The notes beneath the pieces are model-generated. The model saw nothing but the letters and a program-made list of their open reading frames with translations, was not told the origin of the DNA and searched no databases. Of a stretch of DNA of 64,000 nucleotides, positions 1-7,979 are shown piece by piece. Numbering within the stretch: the first letter of the stretch is position 1; every line of letters starts with the position of its first letter. Location of the stretch: positions 1 to 64,000 of the forward strand of contig CANGNF010000003.1 in the NCBI GenBank assembly GCA_947455205.1. The letters are read 5' to 3'. The stretch comes from Acetobacteraceae bacterium (GTDB taxonomy: Bacteria; Pseudomonadota; Alphaproteobacteria; Acetobacterales; Acetobacteraceae). The translations under genes were made by a program, and so were the position numbers.

Positions 1-52
1 AGGCCAGCAGCAGGCCGGTGCCAGCGCCGGGGAGGGTGGCCGATCCGTTCAT
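1..52 (-). CDS. possible 5' end of a leftward gene (partial)
   Basis: An ATG on the minus strand at 52 opens a frame that runs off the left edge and reads MNGSATLPGAGTGLLLA. Only 17 codons are visible and there is no good ribosome binding site, so this is a tentative divergent neighbour of the DUF421 gene. Nothing can be said of function. Confidence 0.2.
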   Translation of the reverse strand, partial: MNGSATLPGAGTGLLLA

Positions 53-169
53 TCGCCGCGGCAGATCGCATGCCCGCGCCATGCCGCCAAGCTGGCCTGC
101 GGGCGCGGCCCCTCGACCGCCTCCGCGTCGGCGCCGCAGAATGGCGCATCTAATGGGGCAGGGCTTGGC

Positions 170-685
170 ATGGACCATCTGGTGGGCGGCGCGGATGAAC
201 TCGGCTGGGTCGCGCTGAAGGCGCTGCTGCTCTACCTCACGGTGGTGATCGGTTTCCGGCTGGGCCAGCGGCGCAGCCTGGCGGACATGTCGGCCTTCGA
301 CTTCGTCGCCGCGGTCGCGGTCGGCTCCATTGTCGGGCGGGTGCCCAATGCGCACGACGCCAGCTACCTCGCCGGCTTCGCCACGCTGGTCGCGGTGCTG
401 TCCGCCCATGCGGTGCTGACCCGGCTGCGCCATTTCCCTGCGGTGGGGCGCCTGCTGGACCAGTCCCCCCGGCTGCTGGTGGCGGATGGCCAGGCCTTGC
501 CCGCCGAGCTGCGCCGCTGCGGCCTGACCCTGGGCGACCTGCATGGGCTGCTGCGCCGCCAGGGCGTCGCCGAGCTGGCCGAGGTGCGCTACGCGATCCT
601 GGAGCCGCGCGGCCAGCTTTCCATCATCCGCCGTGCCGGCGCCGAGCCGCCCGAACTGGTGCGCGCCGCCCTGGCCAGCGCATGA
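170..685 (+). CDS. DUF421 (YetF-like) membrane protein
   Basis: The 171-residue protein resembles the DUF421/YetF family. It has hydrophobic segments at about residues 14-30, 42-58 and 64-84, followed by a small soluble C-terminal domain (residues 90-160, with PRLLVADGQ and the Arg-Tyr-Ala-Ile-Leu-Glu stretch) typical of YetF. Members are inner-membrane proteins of unknown biochemical role; Bacillus YetF-type proteins are linked to spore and membrane physiology. It precedes the Tad pilus genes by 84 bp on the same strand, but nothing links it to the pilus. The ATG at 170 is the first plausible start. Confidence 0.8.
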   Translation: MDHLVGGADELGWVALKALLLYLTVVIGFRLGQRRSLADMSAFDFVAAVAVGSIVGRVPNAHDASYLAGFATLVAVLSAHAVLTRLRHFPAVGRLLDQSPRLLVADGQALPAELRRCGLTLGDLHGLLRRQGVAELAEVRYAILEPRGQLSIIRRAGAEPPELVRAALASA

Positions 686-769
686 GCCGGGTGCGAACGC
701 ATTCTTAACGCTGCCCCGGCTCAACTGGCCCGGTGAAGGCCACCCGAGCCTGGGAAAGACCCGCAGCGC

Positions 770-2092
770 ATGCCGAGGCCGGCAGCTCCCCCCATCCTCC
801 CCCGCCAGCCGCCCCGGCGCTGGCTGGCCGCCGCGCGTGACCGGCGCGGCGCCACCGCCGCGGTCTTCGCCGTCGTCGCAAGCGTGCTGCTGGGCATGGC
901 CGGGCTGGCCATGGAAGGCGGCGCCATCCACCTGGCCCGGCTGAACGCCCAGACCAGTGCCGATGCCGCCGCCATGGCCGCCGCCTCGGCCTACCAGTAT
1001 CGCGGCCGCACCGCCGCCCTGGCCGCGGCCACGGAGGTTGCCGGCCGCAACGGCTTCACCGCCGCCATGGTCACGGTGAACAACCCGCCCACCAGCGGCA
1101 GCGCCACCGGCAACCGCAACGCCTTCGAGGTTCTGGTCAACCGGACGGTGCCGGTCACGCTCAGCCGCGCCTTCCTGGGCGCCGGCAGCGTGCAGGCCAC
1201 GCGGCGCGGCGTGGCGCTGCTGCAGACCAGCGCCAAGGCCTGCATCCTGTCGCTGACCGGCAGCGTCACCATCCAGAACAGCGGCAGCTTCAACGCCACC
1301 AGCTGCTATGTCGGCAGCAACGCGCCGGGCGCCTCGGTCAACATCCCGCAGTCCAACGGCGCGGTGCAGGCGCTGGGCGTCTCCACCATGGGCACCTGCT
1401 CGGGCTGCAACAACGTCCGCTGGAGCTTCAGCCAGGGCTACCAGGAACACGCGCCGCCGCTCGGCAACCCCTACAGCTTCCTCGACAGCAAGGCGCAGCC
1501 CAGCATCAGCGGTGCCAGCTGCCTGAACACCACGCCGCTCAACACCAATGGCCCGATCCAGCCCAGCGGCACCAACCGTGCCTATTGCGCCTCGGTCAGC
1601 GTCGCCAACACCTCCGCGGTGACGTTCCAGCCGGGCACCTACGTGTTCCAGAACGCGTCGCTGACCGTGGGCAGCATCGCCAGCTTCGCCTGCGCCGGGT
1701 GCAGCTTCATCTTCATCGGCAACACGCCGGGCAACCTGAGCATCAGCAACACCTCCACCGTCACCCTCTCGGCCCCGGCGGTGAACAGCAGCGACGCCGA
1801 CTATGACGGCGTGCTGTTCTACCGCGCCGGCCGCAGCGCCAGTGGCAGCAGCGGCGCGCCGACGCTGAACCTGCAATCCGTCTCGGCCTTCAACCTGGCC
1901 GGCGGGGTCTACTTCCCGCAGGCCTATGTGAAGATCGGCAATGTCAGCTCCACCGCCAGCGCCGGCTGCCTGGCCCTGGTCGGTGGCACCATCGAGATCG
2001 GCAGCCTCAGCAGCTATCGCTTCGACGTTTCCACCTGCGCCACCTACGGCACCCCGGTGCCCGGGACGCAGCTGGCCCGCTTGGTGGAGTGA
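770..2092 (+). CDS. TadG-like Flp pilus-associated protein
   Basis: This 440-residue protein has the N-terminal TadG/TadE-type anchor: a basic stretch, then Arg-Arg-Gly-Ala-Thr-Ala-Ala-Val-Phe-Ala and a hydrophobic segment (about residues 27-50), then the Ala-rich NAQTSADAAAMAAA motif common in TadG-like N-termini. The remainder is Ser/Thr/Asn/Gly-rich with paired cysteines (for example CSGC and CAGC), which suits an exported, beta-rich surface domain. No von Willebrand MIDAS motif (DxSxS) is obvious, so it is TadG-like rather than canonical TadG. Its stop lies 5 bp before the ATG chosen for the next TadE-like gene, and the two are probably co-transcribed. Confidence 0.75.
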   Translation: MPRPAAPPILPRQPPRRWLAAARDRRGATAAVFAVVASVLLGMAGLAMEGGAIHLARLNAQTSADAAAMAAASAYQYRGRTAALAAATEVAGRNGFTAAMVTVNNPPTSGSATGNRNAFEVLVNRTVPVTLSRAFLGAGSVQATRRGVALLQTSAKACILSLTGSVTIQNSGSFNATSCYVGSNAPGASVNIPQSNGAVQALGVSTMGTCSGCNNVRWSFSQGYQEHAPPLGNPYSFLDSKAQPSISGASCLNTTPLNTNGPIQPSGTNRAYCASVSVANTSAVTFQPGTYVFQNASLTVGSIASFACAGCSFIFIGNTPGNLSISNTSTVTLSAPAVNSSDADYDGVLFYRAGRSASGSSGAPTLNLQSVSAFNLAGGVYFPQAYVKIGNVSSTASAGCLALVGGTIEIGSLSSYRFDVSTCATYGTPVPGTQLARLVE

Positions 2093-2097
2093 GCCGC

Positions 2098-2553
2098 ATG
2101 GCCCTTCGTCGCCGCCTCGCCGAGCGGAGGGGTATCGCCGCCGCCGAATTCGCCCTGCTGGCGCCGGTAGCGATCCTGGTCTTCCTGAGCGCCTACGACG
2201 TTGGCCGCGCCATGTGGCGCAGCCAGCAGCTGGAGACGGCGGCCCGAGTCGGCGCGCAATACGCCTTCGCCAACCCGACCGACAGCGCCGGCATCGCCAG
2301 CCGGGTGCAGGCCAGCCTGCCGGGCTGGACCGGGCTGACCATCTCCACCCCCGGCCTGGCCTGCCAATGCGACAATGGCGCGGCGGCCAACTGCGCCACC
2401 GGCACCTGCACGCTGAACGGCGCGACGGTGTCGCCGATCGCCTACCTCTCCGTTACCGTGACTCAGCCGCTGGGCTTCGTCTCGCCGCTGACGGCGGTGC
2501 TGTTCCCCAGCCTGGCGACGCTACGCGGCAATGTGGAGCTGCGCTTCCACTGA
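2098..2553 (+). CDS. TadE-like pseudopilin
   Basis: The protein (151 aa) carries the TadE signature near its N-terminus: a basic stretch, then Arg-Gly-Ile-Ala-Ala-Ala-Glu-Phe-Ala-Leu-Leu and a hydrophobic helix. The Glu five residues into the mature segment is typical of class III prepilins cleaved by CpaA. Cysteines cluster at CQC and CATGTC. I chose the ATG at 2098 because GGTGGAG lies 8 bp upstream; a GTG at 2089 overlaps the previous stop but would have no spacing to that site. It is convergent with a second TadE-like gene. Confidence 0.8.
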   Translation: MALRRRLAERRGIAAAEFALLAPVAILVFLSAYDVGRAMWRSQQLETAARVGAQYAFANPTDSAGIASRVQASLPGWTGLTISTPGLACQCDNGAAANCATGTCTLNGATVSPIAYLSVTVTQPLGFVSPLTAVLFPSLATLRGNVELRFH

Positions 2554-2559
2554 AGCCAC

Positions 2560-2577
2560 GCTGTTCAGTTGAACAGC
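2560..2577. terminator. dyad between convergent TadE genes
   Basis: GCTGTTCA and TGAACAGC form a perfect 8-bp inverted repeat around a GT centre. It lies just after the plus-strand TadE stop and includes the stop codon of the minus-strand TadE. The position suits a bidirectional terminator, but there is no T-tract on either side and the 2-nt loop is tight, so function is inferred from position only. Confidence 0.35.
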
Positions 2578-3005
2578 GCCTGCGCGGTCTCTGTGATGGG
2601 CCGGCTGCGCGCGCCGAAATAGCCGACCGCGAAGCTGAACGGGTACCGCACCGTCACCGTCACGGTGGTCACCCCGGCCTGGGTGGCGCAGCCGCTCAGC
2701 GTGGCCGTCAGCAGGTTGGCCTGCAGGAAGGGCACGCGGGCCGAGGCGCCCGCCAGGCTGCCCGCCAGGTTGGCGCAGGCGCCGGCGCCGGCATTCAGGT
2801 TGCGGCTGCCCTGCAGGGTCGCCAGCCGCACCGCATCGGCCGCCGCCGCGCGCAGACATTCCAGCGTGAACATGTAGCGCGCCAGATCCACCCCCCCGAG
2901 CAGCAGCGACAGCAGCAGGCCGCCGACCAGCGCGAATTCCAGGCTGGTGGTGCCGCGCCGGTCGCGCAGCCAGGACCGCGGGCGAAGGGGCAGGGCAAGG
3001 GGCAA
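2565..3005 (-). CDS. second TadE-like pseudopilin, opposite strand
   Basis: A minus-strand protein of about 146 aa has the TadE hallmark Arg-Arg-Gly-Thr-Thr-Ser-Leu-Glu-Phe-Ala-Leu followed by a hydrophobic helix (GGLLLSLLLGGVDLARY) and a Cys-containing beta-rich C-terminus. It is thus a minor pseudopilin of the Flp system, transcribed towards the other TadE gene. No ATG is available. The TTG at 3005 has GGAG 7 bp upstream and gives a normal short basic leader; a TTG at 3050 would add 15 residues. The divergent partner is the Flp pilin, so the two may share a control region (3051-3238). Confidence 0.7.
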   Translation of the reverse strand: MPLALPLRPRSWLRDRRGTTSLEFALVGGLLLSLLLGGVDLARYMFTLECLRAAAADAVRLATLQGSRNLNAGAGACANLAGSLAGASARVPFLQANLLTATLSGCATQAGVTTVTVTVRYPFSFAVGYFGARSRPITETAQALFN

Positions 3006-3100
3006 GCGCGGTCTCCGGCGGGAACCTGCCCATCCTAGCGCCGAGAGCAACCTCAGGTTGTATCAAATAGTCTCAGGGGGCGAGACGAGGCGCGTCTGGC

Positions 3101-3154
3101 GTTGCATATCCCAAGGAATACACGTTAGGGTTGTATTCGTCAGGCGCATGCAAC
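3101..3154 (+). promoter_or_regulatory. nested dyad upstream of flp pilin
   Basis: Two inverted repeats are centred on the same point (about 3127). The inner arms are GAATACA (3116-3122) and TGTATTC (3132-3138). The outer arms are GTTGCAT (3101-3107) and ATGCAAC (3148-3154). The gaps between inner and outer arms are 8 and 9 bases, so the whole is nearly symmetric over 54 bp. It lies 84 bp before the pilin ATG, in the divergent region shared with the minus-strand TadE gene. It could be a double operator or an RNA fold with an internal loop. Confidence 0.45.
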
Positions 3155-3238
3155 CTATGCGTATGGCGCGCCACCCCGGCCTGCCGCCCACGGCACCGGG
3201 TCGTCGCTTTCGTTCAATCGGAACAAGGAAACCACGCC

Positions 3239-3406
3239 ATGATCAAGACCATCATTGCCGCCGCTTCCCGCGCCATCGCCGACCGCCGTGGTGTCACCGC
3301 CGCCGAATACGCCGTGCTGGCCACCGGCATCGTCGTCGCGGTCGGCCTGGCCGCCACCAGCTTCGGCAGCCGCATCTCCGCCGTCTTCGCCGGCCTGACG
3401 CTCTGA
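3239..3406 (+). CDS. flp: Flp family type IVb pilin
   Basis: The 55-residue product is a classical Flp prepilin: short basic leader, then Arg-Arg-Gly-Val-Thr-Ala-Ala-Glu-Tyr-Ala-Val-Leu and a single hydrophobic helix to the C-terminus. Cleavage by CpaA is expected after the Gly at residue 18, leaving Glu at position 5 of the mature pilin. AAGGAA lies 9 bp before the ATG at 3239; the longer upstream reading frame is spurious because the pilin leader begins here. It is the major subunit polymerised by the CpaF/TadB/TadC machine, and it lies 77 bp before the prepilin peptidase gene. Confidence 0.93.
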   Translation: MIKTIIAAASRAIADRRGVTAAEYAVLATGIVVAVGLAATSFGSRISAVFAGLTL

Positions 3407-3483
3407 CCGAGGCCATGCCCGGCGGGCCCGCCAGCGCGCGGGCCGGCCGGGACGGCATGCCAAAAAGGCAGGAACACCCCACC

Positions 3484-4014
3484 ATGCATGCGGCGACCAC
3501 GATCCTGTCCGGCGCCCTGCTGCTCGCCGCCGCCTGGCGAGACATCCTTACCCGCAGCATCCCCGACCGCTTCGCGCTGCTGCTGGCGGCGCTGGGCCTG
3601 GGCGTGCAGGTCGGCGCCGGCATGGTGCCGCTGCTGCAGGCCGCGCTGGTGGCGCTGCTGGTCTTCGCCGTGTTGCTGGGGCTGGCCATGGCCGGCTGGC
3701 TCGGCGGCGGCGATGTGAAGCTGGCGGCCGCCCTGGCGCTGGGCCTGCCGCCGCTGGGCACGCTGGACTTCCTGCACAACACCGTGCTGGCCGGCGGCGT
3801 GCTGGGGCTGTGCTACCTGCTCGGCCCCCGCCTGCTGCGCGCCGCGCCCCAGGCCCGCGGATGGCGCCCGCGCCTCCTGCGCTTCCTTGGAATAGAGGCC
3901 CGGCGGCTGCGCCTCATTCGAATAGAAGCCCGGCGCCTGCGCCGGGGCGGCCCGGTGCCCTACGGCGTCGCCATCGCCTGCGGCGGCATCCTCACCCTGA
4001 TCTCCCAGGGCTGA
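3484..4014 (+). CDS. cpaA: prepilin peptidase CpaA/TadV
   Basis: This 176-aa membrane protein cleaves and possibly methylates Flp prepilins. The two catalytic aspartates of the A24 family are visible as Trp-Arg-Asp20 with a following Ile-Pro-Asp and as Gly-Gly-Gly-Asp77-Val-Lys-Leu. About five hydrophobic segments are present. The loop before the last segment contains a direct repeat, IEARRLR at residues 137-143 and 147-153, encoded by an imperfect 24-bp DNA repeat at 3890-3943. That stretch is unusually basic and probably an in-frame insertion. The ATG at 3484 is followed by an out-of-frame ATG at 3488. Confidence 0.9.
   Translation: MHAATTILSGALLLAAAWRDILTRSIPDRFALLLAALGLGVQVGAGMVPLLQAALVALLVFAVLLGLAMAGWLGGGDVKLAAALALGLPPLGTLDFLHNTVLAGGVLGLCYLLGPRLLRAAPQARGWRPRLLRFLGIEARRLRLIRIEARRLRRGGPVPYGVAIACGGILTLISQG
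3890..3943 (+). repeat. in-frame 24-bp direct repeat in cpaA, 30-bp period
   Basis: Copy 1 (3890-3913) and copy 2 (3920-3943) both start GAATAGA and continue GCCCGGCG/CTGCGCC with two mismatches in 24 bases. The 30-bp period keeps the reading frame. No other copy was seen in the window. It looks like a small mobile or slipped repeat tolerated in a cytoplasmic loop. Confidence 0.7.
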
Positions 4015-4017
4015 GCC

Positions 4018-4857
4018 ATGTACCTGCGCCTGCTGATCATCCTTTCCCTGGCGATGAGCGCGATTGGCCTTGGCACGCTGGGCTGGCAACTGCTCGCGCC
4101 GCCGCCCCCGGCCGGGCTGGCCGCGCCCGCCGCCCCGCCGCCGCCCCCGGCCCGGCAGCGCCTGCTGGTTGCCGCCCGCCCGCTGCTGGCCGGCACGCTG
4201 CTGAAGGAAAGCGACTTCACCACCCGCGACGCCATGCCGGCCGAGGCGCCGGACGGCTTCCTGCCCCCGGGCGACGACCTGCGCGGCGCCCTGCTGCGCC
4301 GGTACCTGGAAGCCGGCGGCGTGATGCTGCAGGGCGATGTGCTGCGGCCGCGCGAGAATGGCTTCCTGGCCGCCGTGCTGCGCCCCGGCACCCGCGCCTT
4401 CGCCCTGGGCGTGGACGTGGTCACCGGCGCCGCCGGGCTGATCTGGCCCGGCGACCAGGTGGACCTGATCCTGACCCAGGAACTGGCCGCCAACGAGGCG
4501 CCGCTGGCCCGCCGCGTGGTCGGCGAGACGGTGCTGAACGATGTGCGCGTGGTGGCGGTGGACCAGCAGATCACCCGCGGCGCCACCGTGGAAGACGCCG
4601 CCTCCGGCCGCATCGCCCGCACCGTGACGCTGGAACTCACCGCCGAGCAGGCCGAGCGCGTGGCGGTGGCGACCCGCCTCGGCCGCATCTCGCTGGCGGT
4701 GCGCGCCATGGAACGCGAACCCGGCGCCGCGCCGCCAGCGGGGGGCACCATCTTCGGTGCCGATGTCTCGGCCGCGCTGTCCCGCGCCGGCCTGTCGCAG
4801 GGCGCCCGCATGCGGGTGATCCAGGGCGACGACATGCAGAATGTGAGCTTCCCATGA
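4018..4857 (+). CDS. cpaB: Flp pilus assembly protein CpaB/RcpC
   Basis: The 279-aa protein has an N-terminal membrane segment (about residues 4-24), a Pro/Ala-rich linker, then a SAF domain (around residues 46-110, LLVAARPLLAGTLLKESDF) and the RcpC/CpaB C-terminal domain with GDQVDLILTQ. CpaB is a periplasmic part of the Tad secretion complex that supports the secretin. It starts 3 bp after cpaA, and its TGA overlaps the ATG of cpaC (ATGA), so the two should be translationally coupled. Confidence 0.9.
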   Translation: MYLRLLIILSLAMSAIGLGTLGWQLLAPPPPAGLAAPAAPPPPPARQRLLVAARPLLAGTLLKESDFTTRDAMPAEAPDGFLPPGDDLRGALLRRYLEAGGVMLQGDVLRPRENGFLAAVLRPGTRAFALGVDVVTGAAGLIWPGDQVDLILTQELAANEAPLARRVVGETVLNDVRVVAVDQQITRGATVEDAASGRIARTVTLELTAEQAERVAVATRLGRISLAVRAMEREPGAAPPAGGTIFGADVSAALSRAGLSQGARMRVIQGDDMQNVSFP

Positions 4858-6431
4858 GGGTTCGTGCCGTCGCTGCCGGCTTGGTCGCGCTGCTGCTGGC
4901 GGTGCCGGGCGCGCAGGCCAGGCGCGACCCGGCCGAGCGCCTGGCGCGGGTGACCACCACCCTGCCGGAACCGCCGCTGGGCCGGCGCGCCCCTGCCGCC
5001 GCGCCGGTTGCCGCGCCCGTATCAGCCCCGGCTGCCGCACCCGCGCAGGCGCAGCCTATCGCGCTGCTGCTGGAAGCCGGCGCCGGCCGGCTGCTGCGCC
5101 TGCCGCGCCCGGCCGTCACCGTCATGGCCGCCGACCCGCGCATTGCCCGGGTGCAGCCGGTTTCCCCGACCAGCCTGTTCCTGATGGCGGTCGGCGCCGG
5201 CCGCACCACCGTCATCGCCACCGCCGAGGACGGCGCGCCGGTGGCGGAATACGCCATCACCGTGAACCCCGGCCGTGGCGGCCCGCCGGCCGCCGCCCCC
5301 GCCGGCGGCGCGCCCCTGGCCCAGCCGGAGGCCCCGCCGCCCGCCAATGCCGCGGCGGTGCAGAGCATGATCCGCCGCCTGGTGCCCGGCGCCGAGGGCC
5401 TCACCGTCACCGTCAGCGGCCGTGCCCTGGTGCTCGGCGGCCAGGTGCCCACGGCGGCGGATGCCCAGCGCGCCGAGGCCATCGCCCGCACCCAGGGCGG
5501 CGAAGCGCGGGAGGTCATCAACAACCTGGCCCTGCTCTCGGCCATCCAGGTCAACCTGCGGGTCCGGGTCGCGGAAATCTCCCGCCAGGTCAGCCGCGAC
5601 CTCGGCTTCAACTGGCAATCCCTGGCCAACAACGGCGCCGGCCTGCTGATCGGGCTGAACACCGGCGGCATCGGCACGGTGATGAGCGCGCTCTCCGGCA
5701 GCGGCACCGGCACCACCGGCCGCATCGGCGCCGGCTTCTCCAATTCGCGGCTCGACATCAACGCGGTGGTGGATGCGCTGGCGTCCGACCAGCTCATCAC
5801 CATCCTGGCGGAGCCGAACCTGACGGCGCAGTCGGGCGAGGTCGCCAGCTTCCTGGCCGGGGGCGAGTTCCCGGTGCCGGTGGCGGCGTCCTCGCTCAAC
5901 GGCTCCATCACCGTGGAATACAAGCAGTTCGGCGTCAGCCTCTCCTTCGTGCCCACCGTGCTGGGGCCGGAGCGGCTGAACCTGCGGGTGCGGCCGGAGG
6001 TCAGCCAGTTGTCGCAGAACGGCGCCATCAGCCTGCCGATGGCCAATGGCGTGGTCACCATCCCCGCGCTCAGCGTGCGCCGGGCGGAAACCACGGTGGA
6101 GGTCGGCAGCGGCCAGAGCTTCGCCATCGCCGGGCTGCTGCAGAGCGGCAACACGCTGCAGAACAGCGGTCTGAACGGCCTGGCCGACGTGCCGGTGCTG
6201 GGCGCGCTGTTCCGCTCCGACCGGTTCCAGCGCAACGAGACCGAGCTGGTCATCATCATCACCCCCTACCTGGTGCGGCCCGTCAGCAACCCGGGCGCGC
6301 TGGCATCGCCGACCGATGGCTTCCAGCCCGCCACCGACCTGGACCGCATCCTGTACCGCCGCCAGGCCGCGCGGGGCCGCCCGCCGGCGCCGCTGCCGCC
6401 GGGGCTGGATGCCGGCTTCATCCTGGAATGA
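4854..6431 (+). CDS. cpaC: Flp pilus outer-membrane secretin CpaC/RcpA
   Basis: The 525-aa product starts with a signal peptide ending near GAQA (residues 18-21). An Ala/Pro-rich stretch is followed by a pilus/secretin N-terminal domain (about 65-145), a BON-like region (about 165-225) and the secretin core (about 235-490) with the typical VEVGSGQSFAIAGLL and near-terminal ELVIIITPYLVRP. It forms the outer-membrane gate for the Flp pilus. The real start is the ATG at 4854, overlapping the cpaB stop; the frame is open much further upstream only because of GC bias. Confidence 0.93.
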   Translation: MRVRAVAAGLVALLLAVPGAQARRDPAERLARVTTTLPEPPLGRRAPAAAPVAAPVSAPAAAPAQAQPIALLLEAGAGRLLRLPRPAVTVMAADPRIARVQPVSPTSLFLMAVGAGRTTVIATAEDGAPVAEYAITVNPGRGGPPAAAPAGGAPLAQPEAPPPANAAAVQSMIRRLVPGAEGLTVTVSGRALVLGGQVPTAADAQRAEAIARTQGGEAREVINNLALLSAIQVNLRVRVAEISRQVSRDLGFNWQSLANNGAGLLIGLNTGGIGTVMSALSGSGTGTTGRIGAGFSNSRLDINAVVDALASDQLITILAEPNLTAQSGEVASFLAGGEFPVPVAASSLNGSITVEYKQFGVSLSFVPTVLGPERLNLRVRPEVSQLSQNGAISLPMANGVVTIPALSVRRAETTVEVGSGQSFAIAGLLQSGNTLQNSGLNGLADVPVLGALFRSDRFQRNETELVIIITPYLVRPVSNPGALASPTDGFQPATDLDRILYRRQAARGRPPAPLPPGLDAGFILE

Positions 6432-6763
6432 GCACCATGTCCTGCCGCCTTCTGCTGACCCTGCTGCTGCTGGCCGGCTGCGCGCCGGGTGGCCCCTGGG
6501 GCAACGACTTCACCCGCCCCGGTACCTGGGCCCCCAGCGGCGTCAACGACGCCAACCTGAGGGCCATGCTGGCCAACCCCGCCGACGCCACCCGCGGCCA
6601 GGCCGCCAGCACGGAGCGCGCCGCGCCGGCCACGCTGGCGATCCGCCGGCTGGAGCGCGACAGCCGCCGCGCCCTGCCCAATGCCAATGCGTCGCGCGTC
6701 GGCATTTCCCCGGCCGCCGCCCTGGCCCCCGCCGCGCCGCCGGAGCCAGGCCATGCGCCCTGA
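6428..6763 (+). CDS. short CpaD-like pilus lipoprotein
   Basis: This 111-aa protein has a lipoprotein signal with lipobox Leu-Leu-Ala-Gly-Cys (Cys18). Its middle part, NLRAMLANPADATRGQ, resembles the conserved NLAAMVADPxDLVRGR region of CpaD family pilus lipoproteins. Position between cpaC and cpaE is where cpaD normally lies. It is about half the usual CpaD length (roughly 200-230 aa) and lacks most of the N-terminal domain. The ATG at 6428 overlaps the cpaC stop; an ATG at 6437 is an alternative. The CpaD assignment rests on the short motif, the lipobox and synteny. Confidence 0.65.
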   Translation: MSTMSCRLLLTLLLLAGCAPGGPWGNDFTRPGTWAPSGVNDANLRAMLANPADATRGQAASTERAAPATLAIRRLERDSRRALPNANASRVGISPAAALAPAAPPEPGHAP

Positions 6764-7979
6764 TCGCGCCCCGCCGCGCGAGGCCGCCGACACCGGCCGT
6801 GGCAGCCTGCGCCAAGCCTCGGACCGCCCGGCCTGCCTGGCCTTCGTGACCGACGACGCCACCGCGGCAGCGCTGCGCGGCGGCCTGCCCAGCTTGGCCC
6901 CTGGGCAGCTGCGCCACGGCGATGCCCGCACCGCCGCCCAGGCGCTGGAACGCGAGGCGACGCCGCATTGCCTGCTGGTGGACATCACCGGCATTGCCGA
7001 GCCCTTCGCCGCGCTGGAAGCCCTGGCCGCCGTCTGCGCCCCGGATGTGCGGGTGCTGGTGGTGGGCGAGCAGACCGATATCGGCTTCTACCGCCAGCTG
7101 ACCCGCGACCTCTGCGTGGCCGAATACGCCCACAAGCCGCTGACGCGGGACGTGGTGGCGCGGCTGTTCGGCCCGCAACTGGGCGGCGAGCCGGCCGAGG
7201 CCAGCCGCGGCGGCAAGGTCATCGCCGTCGCCGGCATGCGCGGCGGCTGCGGCGCCACCACGGTGGCGGTGAACCTGGCGCTGCAACTGGCGGAACGCAG
7301 CCATGGCCATGTGGCGCTGCTGGACCTGCACCTGCGCGGCGGCACCACCGGGCTGATGCTGGGCGTGCGCCCCGGCACCGGGCTGCGCGTGGCGCTGGAG
7401 GAGCCGGACCGGGTGGACGCGCTGTTCCTCGACCGCGCCGGCATCCCCATTGCCGACCGCCTGCGCCTGATCGCGGCCGAGGACCCGCTGGACAGCCAGC
7501 CGCGCCCGGTGGAGGCCGGGCTGACCCGCGTGCTGGAAATGCTGCGCAGCCGCGCCAACTACGTCGTCATCGACCTGCCGATGCCGCCCGGCCCGCTGGA
7601 ACGCCTGGCGCTGGCCGCCGCCTGGCACGCGGTGCTGGTGCTGGGGCCGGACCTGGCGGGCATTCGGGATACGCTGGCCATGCGCAAGCTGCTGGCCGGC
7701 TGCGGCCAGGCCCGCCCGACCGTGGTGCTGAACCGCAATGGCCTGCCCGGTGGGCTGAAGCCGGCGCTGGTGCAGGAAGGCCTGGGCGCGCCCCCGGATG
7801 TGATGATCCCCGACCTGCCGCGCGAGCTGCCGCGCGCCGCCAACCTGGGCCGCCCTGCCTTGAAGGACAGCACCGCGTTGCGCCGCGCCCTGGCGCCGCT
7901 GCTGCGGGAGATTGCCGCGGTGCCGCAGGCGGCGGCGCCCTCGCTGCTGCATCGGCTGTTGCGGCGGGGCGGGTCATGA
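6753..7979 (+). CDS. cpaE: CpaE/TadZ pilus localisation ATPase
   Basis: This 408-aa protein combines an N-terminal receiver-like domain (about residues 25-140) with a C-terminal MinD/ParA-like ATPase. The P-loop region reads Gly-Met-Arg-Gly-Gly-Cys-Gly-Ala-Thr-Thr, which lacks both usual lysines; TadZ/CpaE proteins are known for atypical Walker A motifs. They place the Tad machine at the pole. The ATG at 6753 lies inside the end of the CpaD-like gene (11-bp overlap), and the stop overlaps the cpaF start. Confidence 0.9.
   Translation: MRPDRAPPREAADTGRGSLRQASDRPACLAFVTDDATAAALRGGLPSLAPGQLRHGDARTAAQALEREATPHCLLVDITGIAEPFAALEALAAVCAPDVRVLVVGEQTDIGFYRQLTRDLCVAEYAHKPLTRDVVARLFGPQLGGEPAEASRGGKVIAVAGMRGGCGATTVAVNLALQLAERSHGHVALLDLHLRGGTTGLMLGVRPGTGLRVALEEPDRVDALFLDRAGIPIADRLRLIAAEDPLDSQPRPVEAGLTRVLEMLRSRANYVVIDLPMPPGPLERLALAAAWHAVLVLGPDLAGIRDTLAMRKLLAGCGQARPTVVLNRNGLPGGLKPALVQEGLGAPPDVMIPDLPRELPRAANLGRPALKDSTALRRALAPLLREIAAVPQAAAPSLLHRLLRRGGS

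Noticed and set aside
3214-5040. 608-aa minus-strand frame opposite cpaA/cpaB
   Set aside because: It is a low-complexity Ala/Gly/Gln/Arg-rich shadow of GC-rich plus-strand genes with clear homology; no domain or start site.
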